Shown: piece after piece, positions 1 to 8,301 of the stretch
How positions within the stretch are numbered: position 1 is the first letter of the stretch
How the letters are laid out: each line of letters starts with the position of its first letter
Source: Hahella sp. CCB-MM4
Lineage (GTDB): Bacteria; Pseudomonadota; Gammaproteobacteria; Pseudomonadales; Oleiphilaceae
Direction: 5' to 3'
DNA length: 64,000 nucleotides
NCBI RefSeq assembly: GCF_002260525.1
Contig: NZ_MRYI01000009.1
Coordinates: 124,001-188,000 of the forward strand
The notes under the pieces: model-generated
Told to the model about the DNA's origin: nothing
The model's database searches: none
Seen by the model: only the letters and a program-made list of their open reading frames with translations
Translations under genes and position numbers: made by a program

Positions 1-794
1 CCGTCCATGCGTAGATCCTGGACGCAGGAATCGTATCCCTGATCAAGAGCAGCCCCACAGGCGCTATGCAGGGGAACCACACTATCATCGGTCCCTTTGA
101 TGAGCGGGTGAGTGGCAAAACCATAGAGTTCATCCCCAGATCCGGCAATACGCAGACGAGGAATCGACGGGAAAGTGTTGACTGCGGTGCCTCTTGCGAC
201 GGTGGGCTGAAGATCAATCGCGACGCCTGGGTCCATGCCGATTTCCAGATTGTAACCGAGGAACTCCAGCAGAGCTTCCAGGATATCCGCACCATGGTTA
301 ATACCGTTGACGACATCCACGCCAAAATTGGCCAACTCTGTTCCGCCACCTGCACCGGCCATGTCAATGACCGCTGCTACTTTGAAGCGATCTGCGAGGG
401 CTGAACCGAGTAGGGAAGTTTTATTGGCCAATACGTAACGCATGACCAGATCACCGGTGGAATGGGTGATGATGATGCAATCATTGTCACAGTGGCCGGA
501 AGACAAAATAGGCTGTAATTGGGTGGCAATCAATTCGGCAATACCGCCAGCTCCGGGCAGCCGTTTACTGGAAGGCCAATACAGAATCTTTGTTGTGGCG
601 GGATCTTTCAGAGCCGGGTCGAAGGAATCCCAATAGGCGATACCATCGGCCTGACCGTTATCACTTGGCGGGAGGGGGATGTGCCAGGGAAGAAACCCTT
701 GAATCAGGATCACATTCTTTCCGGCAAGTTGAGCGTAGGAACCGGTGGCCACCAGCATCAGCACAGCGGCCAGTATCAGTTTGAGTTTTTTCAC
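1..794 (-). CDS. Secreted lipase-like alpha/beta-hydrolase (C-terminus beyond window)
   Basis: Predicted exported esterase/lipase, open to the left edge, so 264 residues are visible and the C-terminus is missing. The GTG start at 794 is chosen because GGAG lies 7 bases upstream and the product then begins with a Sec signal peptide of about 21 residues ending in SYA. A strand followed by a nucleophile elbow T-H-S-T-G-D puts the probable catalytic Ser at residue 112; the oxyanion strand VILIQGF is near residue 28. A late D-D-S-V-V-P-L-H-S-A stretch resembles the segment around the acidic residue and lid in secreted lipases. The G-H-S-x-G consensus is altered to T-H-S-T-G. The downstream exported protein at 918-2123 lies immediately upstream on the same strand and may be co-transcribed. 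Substrate is unknown. Confidence 0.8.
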   Translation of the reverse strand, partial: MKKLKLILAAVLMLVATGSYAQLAGKNVILIQGFLPWHIPLPPSDNGQADGIAYWDSFDPALKDPATTKILYWPSSKRLPGAGGIAELIATQLQPILSSGHCDNDCIIITHSTGDLVMRYVLANKTSLLGSALADRFKVAAVIDMAGAGGGTELANFGVDVVNGINHGADILEALLEFLGYNLEIGMDPGVAIDLQPTVARGTAVNTFPSIPRLRIAGSGDELYGFATHPLIKGTDDSVVPLHSACGAALDQGYDSCVQDLRMD

Positions 795-917
795 CTTAAT
801 TCTCCAGTTTTTATCATTGTTACGGAGAGCAAACAGTCGGAATTGCTCATGGATATTGACTGACTGCCGTGACATTCGGCAGCTCAGATCGCACTCTGGA
901 TAGGCCTGCTTTTGTTG

Positions 918-2123
918 TTATTGGACACTACCCAGCTGACGAAGAAACTCCAGGCGTTTCTGCGCTTCTTCGTCCACATAGGGCACATCGTCATATTCAT
1001 CAAAGTCATGCCCGGTAACGGCATATGACTCCTGTGACGTATGGCCATATTCAGTGGTATAGGTTGGTGGTGATGGCATGCGCGCGAGCATGAGGTCCTT
1101 GAGGATATAAGGCCCGCTGTTCCCCTGCTGCTTCAGTGCACTGATATGAGCGCGTAACGGGATAATTCCGCGGCTGCTGCGGATCTCCTGTTGTGCGGTC
1201 AAATGGATCAGCGGCTGATCCGTATCTGCTGAGTACAGATTGGCACCGAGTTCGTGGTATCCGGGATTGGAGGTATCGATGTGAACGGGAATCTCGAGAT
1301 ATTCTCCATTAACCTGGGACACATCGACATGCGTAATGTTGGCGACGCTTTCTACATAGGTAATCGGAGTGCCTATTTCGTATGTGCGTCCATCGAGCTC
1401 TAGGCTGGCAACAGCCCGCAACTCTGTGCCGGAAGGTTGTGTGGCATTTTGCCCGGGGGCGAATTGCAATTGGTAGGTTGGCGTGGAAGCATTGATCTGG
1501 GAACCTTCGACCGAGGAGCTTTCGACCTGAGAGCCAGCAGCCTGTTGCAGTGTGTTTCCATTTTCCACCAGTCTGCCTGTTACTTTTAGCCAGGTGCCTT
1601 CTTTCAATCCATCGACAGATACAATGGCGGTTATTTCTTCGCCTTTAAAATACTGGCGTTTATCAGTCTTCAGAGAAATAGTCGGGCTGTTCTTATCCTT
1701 AAAGTCCAGTGGCATGGTGGCGGCGAAACTTTGGTTGGGAAGATACTTTGGCAGGGCATCCCGACCAGGGATCGGCATGGAGAACGTCGGGTAACGAATC
1801 TGTTCCGCATAAAGATCGGCAACCTGAGCAAGGCGGGCTTTTACTTCACGCTCAAAGTAGGGATTTTCTGCTTCAACGGTCGAATCTTTTTCTGGAGTGA
1901 CATCGTTGTCGGAGGAGGCAGATGTTTGCTTTTCTGTAGTGGCTGCAAGGCGCGGCTTGTCAGTGGCAGCGGACGGAATTTGCCCTATAGAATCTGGAGA
2001 CGGGGCTGATGCTCCCTGATGCAGAAACATCCCCAATAGACCGGCGCATAATACTAAACCGGCGACAATGCTGTAGCCTTTGTGTTTTCTGAGAACCCTC
2101 AGAAAGCTTGTAATTGAATTCAT
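918..2123 (-). CDS. Membrane-anchored exported protein of unknown function
   Basis: A 401-residue protein with one N-terminal hydrophobic segment (about residues 18-36) after a basic stretch, so it is either anchored in the inner membrane with a periplasmic body or secreted. Residues 45-85 are low-complexity, rich in Ser/Thr/Glu/Lys, like a linker. From about residue 145 the sequence (LKTDKRQYFKGEEITAIVSV and following) looks like Ig-like beta-sandwich domains. The C-terminus is acidic. It does not carry the lipase-foldase signature, so I do not call it a lipase chaperone although it lies directly upstream of the lipase-like gene on the same strand with a 123-base gap. A DUF4785-type protein is one possibility from memory. 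Function unknown. Confidence 0.75.
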   Translation of the reverse strand: MNSITSFLRVLRKHKGYSIVAGLVLCAGLLGMFLHQGASAPSPDSIGQIPSAATDKPRLAATTEKQTSASSDNDVTPEKDSTVEAENPYFEREVKARLAQVADLYAEQIRYPTFSMPIPGRDALPKYLPNQSFAATMPLDFKDKNSPTISLKTDKRQYFKGEEITAIVSVDGLKEGTWLKVTGRLVENGNTLQQAAGSQVESSSVEGSQINASTPTYQLQFAPGQNATQPSGTELRAVASLELDGRTYEIGTPITYVESVANITHVDVSQVNGEYLEIPVHIDTSNPGYHELGANLYSADTDQPLIHLTAQQEIRSSRGIIPLRAHISALKQQGNSGPYILKDLMLARMPSPPTYTTEYGHTSQESYAVTGHDFDEYDDVPYVDEEAQKRLEFLRQLGSVQ

Positions 2124-2275
2124 AGCGGCGAAACCTGTGTCTTTATTGTTTTTATAAGACTTATTGGTTGGCTGTCACCGTCTCACATATACAAATGCAA
2201 AACGGTGTAGCTCGTATACGCCACACTATAAAAAATTAGATTAGTGAATTTCCCCACCCAAATGGGGGATCTGAA

Positions 2276-2494
2276 CTAGCGAATTCGGGCGAGAGTATTC
2301 AGAACAAACTGTTTCATGTCAGCGGATACCGTCGAAGGTACTTTGTGATTCAAGTGACGGTCTTGCTGTGGGGGAGTGGAGAGTAATAAATTGAGGAAAT
2401 AGGAATGCGGGACACAACCTGAGTTGTGCCCCGCTGCAATAAGCGCTTCCTTTGCCAAATCCTGAGGCTCGTTAATCATCCTTGCCGCTTCCAT
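2276..2494 (-). CDS. Small hypothetical protein (72 aa), weakly supported
   Basis: A short open frame with a GGGA ribosome-binding-like sequence 8 bases before the ATG. The product has no signal peptide, membrane segment or motif I recognise. It sits alone between the exported protein and the GST gene. Codon use is unremarkable, so it could be a real small gene or chance. Confidence 0.35.
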   Translation of the reverse strand: MEAARMINEPQDLAKEALIAAGHNSGCVPHSYFLNLLLSTPPQQDRHLNHKVPSTVSADMKQFVLNTLARIR

Positions 2495-2642
2495 GCATCG
2501 TGTCCCTACGTCGCTAATTGCATCCCTACGATGTCTATATTAGTGACTCGCCCGATTAGGCGAAAGGCTACATATCCTAAAGGGATGTGAGAGATCTCCT
2601 ACGAGGTTGCAGACCGCTTCAGCCAGCTGATTTTCGAGTGCA

Positions 2643-3296
2643 TCAACCGGCTTCTTCCACGGCTTCCAGCATTTTCTCGTTGATCTGTTGGCTGGAGGTC
2701 CAGCTGTCATATTGGTTCAGTCTCTCCAGCCATTGAATGATGTTTTTGAATGGTTGGAAGGGTACTCCGCCGGCGTCCCAGTGGTCGGATTGGCAGGCAA
2801 GGGCGAAGTCCGCGATTGTCAGCTTGTCGCCTGCCACATACGGATATTGAGCCAAGTGGTCATCCAGAATGCTGGCGAATTTCTGAAAATTCTCCTTACC
2901 TTCTGCAATCTTTGCTGGATCCCCGGGAGCACCCATGAACAACGGCTTAAAGAAGGTTTCCAGCAGAATAGTACCGGAGGCCTGGTTAAAGTGAGCGGTT
3001 TCCCAGAACAGCCAGCGGGAAATATTGGCTCTTTCCTGTGGCGTCCCGGAAAACAGTTTTCCGGAGCCGTATTGGCATGCCAGGTACTGGCATATGGCAT
3101 TGGATTCCCAAAGGGTGAAGTCTCCGTCAACCAATGCCGGTACCTTTTGATTCGGGTTGATGGCGGCGTATTCGGGTGTCATCAGGTCTCCTTTGTCGAA
3201 CTGGAGATATTCGATCTCCACGTCCAGCGCCAGATGTTTGATGGTTGCCAGTACCTTGCGGCAGTTAGGGGAGCCGTAAACCAGATATACTTTCAT
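2643..3296 (-). CDS. Glutathione S-transferase family protein
   Basis: A 217-residue cytosolic GST. Residues 1-80 form the thioredoxin-like domain (VYLVYGSPNCRKV, then the cis-Pro motif QKVPALVDGD and the glutathione gamma-glutamyl-binding E-S of LWESNAICQYL). Residues 90-210 form the all-helical domain, with the N-capping motif LTIADFAL. Length is normal for the family. The start has GAGG 7 bases upstream. It probably conjugates or peroxidises electrophiles with glutathione, but the substrate is unknown. It has its own promoter (3333-3361) that matches the promoter of the YciI/ECF42 genes just upstream, so it is probably a target of that sigma factor. Confidence 0.9.
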   Translation of the reverse strand: MKVYLVYGSPNCRKVLATIKHLALDVEIEYLQFDKGDLMTPEYAAINPNQKVPALVDGDFTLWESNAICQYLACQYGSGKLFSGTPQERANISRWLFWETAHFNQASGTILLETFFKPLFMGAPGDPAKIAEGKENFQKFASILDDHLAQYPYVAGDKLTIADFALACQSDHWDAGGVPFQPFKNIIQWLERLNQYDSWTSSQQINEKMLEAVEEAG

Positions 3297-3332
3297 TTTG
3301 TCACCTCATTCGTTTTGGGTTAGTTCCTGGAG

Positions 3333-3361
3333 TAGACGAACGAGGATTTGAAAAACCTACA
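3333..3361 (-). promoter_or_regulatory. ECF42-type promoter of the GST gene
   Basis: Read on the minus strand, TGTAGG is followed after 11 bases by CTCGTTCGTCTA, 37 bases before the GST start. The same arrangement with the same 11-base spacer occurs upstream of the YciI gene (5122-5150) and of the SRPBCC gene (26713-26741). The third copy carries TGTCGA and TTCGAC, which is what I recall as the -35 and -10 signature of ECF42 sigma factors. Assignment to the local sigma factor is inference. Confidence 0.7.
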
Positions 3362-3383
3362 CGAAGCAGAAAATTATTTAAGG

Positions 3384-4631
3384 TTAATTCTGGGAAAGCC
3401 TGGCGATCATCCGCGCCAGATACCTTTGTTCTTCGCCGGTATTTGAGAGCTCATGCGCCTTTTGTAGGTGCCGCAGGGATTCGGATACTTGTCCGGCCTG
3501 CTCGTACAGGTGTCCCAGGACTACATGGTAATGGCTGTATGTCTGCAGGGTTTTGTCCTGGGAATATCCTTCCAGAAGAGATATCGCTTCCTGTGGGCCA
3601 TAAACGTGTGCAAGGGCCACGGACCGATTCAATTGAATGATCGCGGAGTTTTCAAACCGTATCAGCGAGTCATACAGCATCAGAATCTGTGCCCAATCGG
3701 TTTCTTCGCTGGACGTGGCAGTGCAATGTAATGCGGCGATGGCTGCCTGAACCTGATAAGGGCCAGGATGATGCAGACTCAAAGCTTTATCCAGTAAATG
3801 CCGGCCAAGTGAGATCTGAGATTGATGCCACAAGTCTCGGTTCTGTTCCGCCAGAGGGATAAGCTCGCCTTCAGGTGATATACGGGCATCGTGTCGGCAA
3901 TTCTGGAAATGGAGAAGCGCTGTCAGGCCCAGAACTTCGCTGTTTTCCGGGTAGAGTTTTAAAAGGGTTTCTGCCAGGGAGATCGCCTCCTGACACAGGG
4001 ATTCCCGGATGGCATTCTCTCCGGGGCTGCAGCTATAGCCTTCATTGAATATCAGATAAATGACTTTCAACACTGCCCCCAGGCGCGCTTCCAAATGACG
4101 TGGGGCCGGAATCTGATAGGCAATTCGGGCCTGGGTAATTTTTTGTTTGGCCCTGAGCAGGCGTTGTTCCATGGTTTTTTCACCCACAACCAGAGAGCGT
4201 GCGACATCCGGCAGGGACAACCCAGCGACGGTTTTCAGCGTCAGGGCGATCTGTGTCTCAAGGGCCAGGGCGGGGTGGCAGCATGTGAAGATCAAACATA
4301 AATAGTCATTCTGAATATGCTGGCGCAGGATGTCCTGATCCTGCTGGTGATCTGTGTCCGTGCTGTTATCCACCAGCTCCAGAAAAGGCGCTACGGATTT
4401 TTGATGATACTGGCGACGTCGGAAGATATCCGTGGCCCGGTTACGGGCCGTCGTTACCAGCCAGGCGACAGGGTTGTCGGGGACCTGCTGCTTCCAGGTC
4501 TCAACCGCTTTCAGACAGGCATCCTGAAGACAGTCTTCCGACAGGTCGAATTCGCCCGTCAACCTGATCAACGTGGCCAGGGCCGGACCATAGGCTTTCT
4601 TGATGGCATCTTGCATGATGGCTTCTTGCAT
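3384..4631 (-). CDS. ECF42-type RNA polymerase sigma factor with C-terminal helical-repeat extension
   Basis: A 415-residue sigma factor. Residues 1-75 hold region 2 (DLSEDCLQDACLKAVETW, then the DNA-melting segment NPVAWLVTTARNRATD). Residues 115-170 hold region 4 (FTCCHPALALETQIALTLK, then a helix-turn-helix). The rest is a long C-terminal extension of the DUF6596 type with TPR-like helices (LGHLYEQAGQVSESLRHLQKAHEL). This extension replaces an anti-sigma factor as control element in the ECF42 group and distinguishes it from ordinary 180-residue ECF factors. It lies 85 bases downstream of the YciI/DGPF gene on the same strand, the hallmark context of ECF42. It probably transcribes this operon and the GST gene. 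Confidence 0.9.
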   Translation of the reverse strand: MQEAIMQDAIKKAYGPALATLIRLTGEFDLSEDCLQDACLKAVETWKQQVPDNPVAWLVTTARNRATDIFRRRQYHQKSVAPFLELVDNSTDTDHQQDQDILRQHIQNDYLCLIFTCCHPALALETQIALTLKTVAGLSLPDVARSLVVGEKTMEQRLLRAKQKITQARIAYQIPAPRHLEARLGAVLKVIYLIFNEGYSCSPGENAIRESLCQEAISLAETLLKLYPENSEVLGLTALLHFQNCRHDARISPEGELIPLAEQNRDLWHQSQISLGRHLLDKALSLHHPGPYQVQAAIAALHCTATSSEETDWAQILMLYDSLIRFENSAIIQLNRSVALAHVYGPQEAISLLEGYSQDKTLQTYSHYHVVLGHLYEQAGQVSESLRHLQKAHELSNTGEEQRYLARMIARLSQN

Positions 4632-4716
4632 GTACGTCTCTTACATGAACTCTTTATTGAGAAACTGAACCTTCATGGAATGATCATTCATGAACAGCCC
4701 CTTGTGTGGGAGGGTG

Positions 4717-5070
4717 TTAGCCTCGTGGAACCGAATAATGGACTGGTCGAACTTCCACACCTCCGTTCTCCGGCACCGGAATCATTCTGGCGTATTCAAG
4801 AGCTTCATCTAGATTTTCACAGTCCATGAGGTAATAACCCACAAACACTTCTTTGGATTCGGCAAAGGGGCCGTCTGTTACCACCAGTTCAGTATTTTGC
4901 TTACGCACAGTGGTGGCCGTTTCAATGCCCTGGAGTCGATCTCCTGCAACAAAGTGTCCGCGGGACTTACTCAATTGCTGAAGCTTTCTGTGCTGATCGA
5001 AAATAGCCTCCATGTCCACTGAGCTGTCCGGCCAGGATTTGTCATGATGAATCAGTAACATATATTGCAT
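4717..5070 (-). CDS. YciI/DGPF-family protein, partner of the ECF42 sigma factor
   Basis: A 117-residue ferredoxin-like-fold protein. It opens with MQYMLLIHHD and carries the family hallmark TDGPFAESKE in the middle, followed by GYYLMDCENLDEAL and the end EVRPVHY. DGPF proteins are the usual genetic partners and targets of ECF42 sigma factors; their biochemical role is unclear. It is the first gene of a two-gene unit with the sigma factor and is preceded by an ECF42-like promoter and a perfect tandem repeat in the leader. Confidence 0.92.
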   Translation of the reverse strand: MQYMLLIHHDKSWPDSSVDMEAIFDQHRKLQQLSKSRGHFVAGDRLQGIETATTVRKQNTELVVTDGPFAESKEVFVGYYLMDCENLDEALEYARMIPVPENGGVEVRPVHYSVPRG

Positions 5071-5085
5071 TGGGATGTACCTTTT

Positions 5086-5123
5086 TAGTTAATCTCAGAC
5101 CATATAGTTAATCTCAGACCATA
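5086..5123. repeat. Perfect 19-bp tandem duplication in the YciI leader
   Basis: The unit tagttaatctcagaccata occurs twice head to tail with no mismatch (5086-5104 and 5105-5123). It lies between the putative -10 element and the YciI start and lengthens the 5' leader. The second copy touches the conserved TA at the end of the promoter motif. Confidence 0.95.
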
Positions 5124-5150
5124 GACGAATGAGGTTTTGCAAATCCTACA
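5122..5150 (-). promoter_or_regulatory. ECF42-type promoter of the YciI-sigma operon
   Basis: On the minus strand TGTAGG, 11 bases, then CTCATTCGTCTA. It is nearly identical to the GST promoter and has the same geometry as the SRPBCC promoter. It would allow the sigma factor to drive its own operon. Confidence 0.7.
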
Positions 5151-5267
5151 CCCGCACCTAAAAAAATATGAAATTTTTGATGGGCAATTTGGATACTATA
5201 AATGCAGTGACGACAAAGGCAGCGCGGGTGGAGAACTGGTGAGGAGAGATCAGATGGCATAGGGTGG

Positions 5268-6029
5268 TTATGGATTGTAATAACCCTCAATCAGAAGGGT
5301 TTCGAGCTTCTCGTATTCTCCTGATTCTTTTAGCCGTTTGATACCTTCGTTGAAGCTGGAGAGAATTTTCAGTGCCCGTTCCTGAGGGATGTTTCTGGAT
5401 ATCATGACATGGTAGGAGGATCTCAATAGAGCCTTTTCATGATTGGTGATGAGGCGGGCTTGAGAAGAAGGAAAAATCTCATAGAGCGTGGTGTAGCCGA
5501 CCACCATTTCCACAGGGAAAAGATCAATTCTGCCCAGTAACAGTTTTTTCAGGTTAGTCGCGTCGTCTGTGACCGGTTCAATGGTGATTCGCTTTTCTTT
5601 GGCGGCCTTGTCAAATTCGTCTCCGTAGGAGTAACCCAACGCGGTTCCGATTCTGTAGTTCTTCAGGTCGTCAATGGTGTTCCAGTCAAATTTGAAATCC
5701 TTACGATGGAAGAACACCTTCTTATTGACCATCAACGGATCTGTGAAGATAAAGTTCTTCAACCTTTCCTCATTTGGTATCCAGCACAGTGTGATGTCCA
5801 GTTCTCCGTCCATGACACTTTGGGAGGCTCTCTTCCAGGGGAGGTAGACGATTTCCAGATCGTAGTCGCTTAAGGCTTCTCTCAGAATGTGCGTGCAGAA
5901 CCCTCCTTCCTTGAGTTCCACGCCGGTATAAGGCGGCCATTCTCCGCTACCCACCGTAATCGTCTCTTTGGCATGTACGGAAATGGAAAGGAATATCCCT
6001 ACTGCTATTGCGAACAAATCGTTTCTCAT
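5268..6029 (-). CDS. Periplasmic solute-binding protein, family 3 (amino-acid type)
   Basis: An extracellular solute-binding family 3 protein. The ATG at 6029 is preferred to the upstream in-frame start at 6089 because the product then begins with a signal peptide (MRNDLFAIAVGIFLSISVHA) followed directly by the mature start KETITVGSGEWPPYTG, typical of this family. The two-lobe fold is seen in FCTHILREAL, the hinge LKNYRIGTALGYSYGDEF and the C-terminal RALKILSSFNEG. No ABC permease or ATPase is nearby, so it may be a sensor-type or orphan binding protein rather than part of a local transporter. Ligand unknown. A second, distantly related orphan lies at 61480-62268. Confidence 0.85.
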   Translation of the reverse strand: MRNDLFAIAVGIFLSISVHAKETITVGSGEWPPYTGVELKEGGFCTHILREALSDYDLEIVYLPWKRASQSVMDGELDITLCWIPNEERLKNFIFTDPLMVNKKVFFHRKDFKFDWNTIDDLKNYRIGTALGYSYGDEFDKAAKEKRITIEPVTDDATNLKKLLLGRIDLFPVEMVVGYTTLYEIFPSSQARLITNHEKALLRSSYHVMISRNIPQERALKILSSFNEGIKRLKESGEYEKLETLLIEGYYNP

Positions 6030-6179
6030 ATCGCCGCCACTGGCTTGTCTCAGCCTAAGTATAGGCCACCAGAGCTGTTGAGGTGACAATATGTTAAAAA
6101 TGTATAGGCCGAAAGCTGCTCATTGTCCGGGGTTTTAACGGCAGCGCCATACACGCTACCGTCAATACAACCTGGTTGT

Positions 6180-7058
6180 TCAGACCTGTAATTCCATCCC
6201 GGCCAGCCGATTCCAATAACCATTGCAATGTTGTTCGGTATAGGGGGTAACCGTGGTAAGGTCGTTCTCCATGGAATCTTTCAGGCTGCTCACCAGATTC
6301 AATACCGCTGGGCTTTCCGGCGCCAGTCTGATCAACTCTATTCCCTGCGAGCGTATTTCCTGCCATTGGTTGAGCAGATTCAGGCATTTGCCGGACTGGG
6401 TCTGAATGCCGTTCAAGGTAAATAGTTCCTGTCCATCCTGGCTGGTCGCTTTCATGCCCGTTGGGTGTTGCAGACAGATAAACCGGCACTGGTCCTTGGG
6501 AATATTGTGGGCTCTGGCCGTGTAGCAGCGGGCGGAATACGCCAGCGTCATGTGCCCGTAGGCAAACAGCTCGGTTTCGGGTTTCTGCGTGCTTGCCTCG
6601 CAAATGTCGGCAATCGCATCTTTGCCAAGTTCCAGTGGGGGGACCCAGCGTATGCAACCGGCGCGGGCCAGCAGGTCAAGACTGGATCCGTTATAGATGT
6701 TCAAAGCCGGCCCGGCCACAAATGGTTGCTTTAATTCACTCAGAAATTGCACGGCCGCCATATCATTGGCTTCCACCAGCAGGTTTTCGTCTGCGGCCAG
6801 CTCACACAGCCGCCTCAGGGAATGCAGTTCTGATTCCGCCTCAATCAGCGCCAGTGTGGATAGTACTGTTTGCTTACCTGCCTGATTCAGTTCTTTGGCC
6901 AGAGCCACCCAATCTTCCTGACTAAGCTGACGCCTTTTAGAGCAGACTGATTCTCCCAGATAGATAACGTCCGCCGGGGACTCGGCAGCAGCCTGGTAAA
7001 AGTTGAGAACGGTGTTTTTTTCCCAGAAGTAGGGAAGAGGACCAAGGGTGATTTTCAT
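6180..7058 (-). CDS. ubiV: UbiV, U32-family protein for O2-independent ubiquinone hydroxylation
   Basis: A 292-residue U32-peptidase-like protein that with UbiU forms the iron-sulfur heterodimer hydroxylating ubiquinone precursors without oxygen. The ATG at 7058 follows a TTG; I prefer the ATG because the family begins MKITLGPLPYFW. Cysteines likely to ligate the 4Fe-4S cluster are in SVCSKRR and in ARCYTARAHNIPKDQCRFIC, matching the four-cysteine pattern of E. coli UbiV. It lies downstream of ubiU on the same strand, separated by 89 bases containing degenerate 17-bp repeats. The neighbouring nitrate reductase operon fits a role in anaerobic respiration. Confidence 0.92.
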   Translation of the reverse strand: MKITLGPLPYFWEKNTVLNFYQAAAESPADVIYLGESVCSKRRQLSQEDWVALAKELNQAGKQTVLSTLALIEAESELHSLRRLCELAADENLLVEANDMAAVQFLSELKQPFVAGPALNIYNGSSLDLLARAGCIRWVPPLELGKDAIADICEASTQKPETELFAYGHMTLAYSARCYTARAHNIPKDQCRFICLQHPTGMKATSQDGQELFTLNGIQTQSGKCLNLLNQWQEIRSQGIELIRLAPESPAVLNLVSSLKDSMENDLTTVTPYTEQHCNGYWNRLAGMELQV

Positions 7059-7081
7059 CAAGTTATCCCGTGCTAGATGCT

Positions 7082-7132
7082 TTTATCTTGAAAGTACTTT
7101 TGTCTTGAGAGTGCTGTGATTTTAAAAGTACG
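7082..7132. repeat. Three degenerate 17-bp tandem units in the ubiV leader
   Basis: Consecutive 17-base units tttatcttgaaagtact, tttgtcttgagagtgct and gtgattttaaaagtacg fill most of the ubiU-ubiV gap. The first two agree at 13 of 17 positions and the third is more diverged. They end about 23 bases before the ubiV start. Confidence 0.65.
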
Positions 7133-7147
7133 TTGATCTCGATTGAT

Positions 7148-8143
7148 TTACTGCCAGGGGCGTGAATAAGCGCCGAGAGTCGTCTGGCTGCCCTCAGACA
7201 ATGACTGGAGCACTTCCATCCACTGGTTATCAGCCCTAAAGTTCTCCGGGCTTTGCTTGAGCTTGTCCAATGCCTTGCGCCAGACCGATACCACTTGTCC
7301 CACGTAGGCCGGGCTGCGCTGACGTCCTTCTATTTTGACGGCCTTGACACCTGCGGCCTGCAACTCGGGCAGTATGGTTAAGGTATTCAGGCTGGTGGGT
7401 TCTTCCAGTGCGTGATAGCGATGTCCGTCCACATCGAAGCGGCCCTTGCAGAGCGTTGGATATCCGGCCTTTTCTTCCGGCTGGTAGCGGTCAATGACCA
7501 CATTATTCAGCCTGGATTCCAAATGTTGTCCCGTCTCCCGCCATTCCACAAATCGGGCAGGGGAGCATACTCCCTGTGTATTGGGTGATTCGCCGGTAAT
7601 GTACGACGATAAATAGCAGCGCCCCTCTGCCATGATACAGAGGCTTCCAAACCCGAACACTTCGACATCTACAACATTGGCGGCAGCCACCTGCTTAACC
7701 TGTTTCAATGACAACACCCTGGGCAGAACCGCGCGTTTGATATTGAATTGATTCACATAGAACTGTAACGCCCCAAAGTTGGTGGCGGATCCCTGGACGG
7801 AGAGATGGAGATGCAGATCGGGATGCTGAGTATGGGCATATTCCATCACGCTCATATCCGCCGCGATCAATGCATTAGCGCCAATGGATACTGCCTGGTC
7901 CACTGCGGCTTTCCAGCGATGCCATTCTCTCTGTTGGGCATAGGTGTTGATGGCTACAAATAATTTGACGCCTTTGTCCCGGGCCAGATCCAATGCCTGC
8001 CTGGCCTTACGGTCGTCAAAATTCAAACCGGCAAAGTGGCGTGCGTTGGTGTTGTCTTTAAACCCGATATAGATTGCATCGGCACCTGCTTCCACGGCTG
8101 CCTTGAAGGCCGGAAGACTCCCGGCGGGACATACCAGTTCCAT
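7148..8143 (-). CDS. ubiU: UbiU, U32-family protein for O2-independent ubiquinone hydroxylation
   Basis: A 331-residue U32 protein, partner of UbiV in anaerobic ubiquinone synthesis. The start at 8143 (MELVCPAGSLPAFKAAVEAG) is preferred over the frame opening at 8194 because AGAGGTG lies 4 bases upstream and E. coli UbiU begins the same way. The four cluster cysteines are seen in SLCIMAEGRCYL, GVCSPARF and TLCKGRF. The E-G-R-Q-R-S motif near the end is typical of U32. It is divergent from ubiT, and the shared intergenic region holds an FNR-type site placed to control both. Confidence 0.93.
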   Translation of the reverse strand: MELVCPAGSLPAFKAAVEAGADAIYIGFKDNTNARHFAGLNFDDRKARQALDLARDKGVKLFVAINTYAQQREWHRWKAAVDQAVSIGANALIAADMSVMEYAHTQHPDLHLHLSVQGSATNFGALQFYVNQFNIKRAVLPRVLSLKQVKQVAAANVVDVEVFGFGSLCIMAEGRCYLSSYITGESPNTQGVCSPARFVEWRETGQHLESRLNNVVIDRYQPEEKAGYPTLCKGRFDVDGHRYHALEEPTSLNTLTILPELQAAGVKAVKIEGRQRSPAYVGQVVSVWRKALDKLKQSPENFRADNQWMEVLQSLSEGSQTTLGAYSRPWQ

Positions 8144-8234
8144 GTTCACCTCTGAATAACTGCAATGATTGATAATTGAAAATTCGATAAACAAATGTGT
8201 GTGACCAGCCTATTGTGAATAGGTCAGTCGCTAG

Positions 8235-8248
8235 TTGACTGATATCAA
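8235..8248. promoter_or_regulatory. FNR/ANR-type box between ubiU and ubiT
   Basis: TTGACTGATATCAA differs from the FNR consensus TTGAT-N4-ATCAA at one base. Its centre is 8241.5. Rightward, a TTTAAT -10 element at 8271-8276 fits a start near 8283 with the box at -41.5, the classical activator position. Leftward, the same spacing predicts a ubiU start near 8200. The box overlaps the first in-frame ATG of ubiT (8248), which argues that translation begins further down. Confidence 0.75.
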
Positions 8249-8301
8249 TGCCGCTAACGGTTAAAGTCGTTTTAATAGTGCCTCCTATGGTTCATAGAGA
8301 G

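Noticed and set aside
918-2123. Lipase-specific foldase
   Set aside because: The single membrane anchor and position fit, but the foldase R-x-x-F-D-Y-type motif and helical repeats are absent; Ig-like strands are seen instead.
4317-4829. 170-residue plus-strand frame over the sigma factor and YciI genes
   Set aside because: Antisense to two well-supported genes.
6094-6657. 187-residue minus-strand frame overlapping ubiV
   Set aside because: It lies in another frame of the same strand within ubiV and has no recognisable fold.
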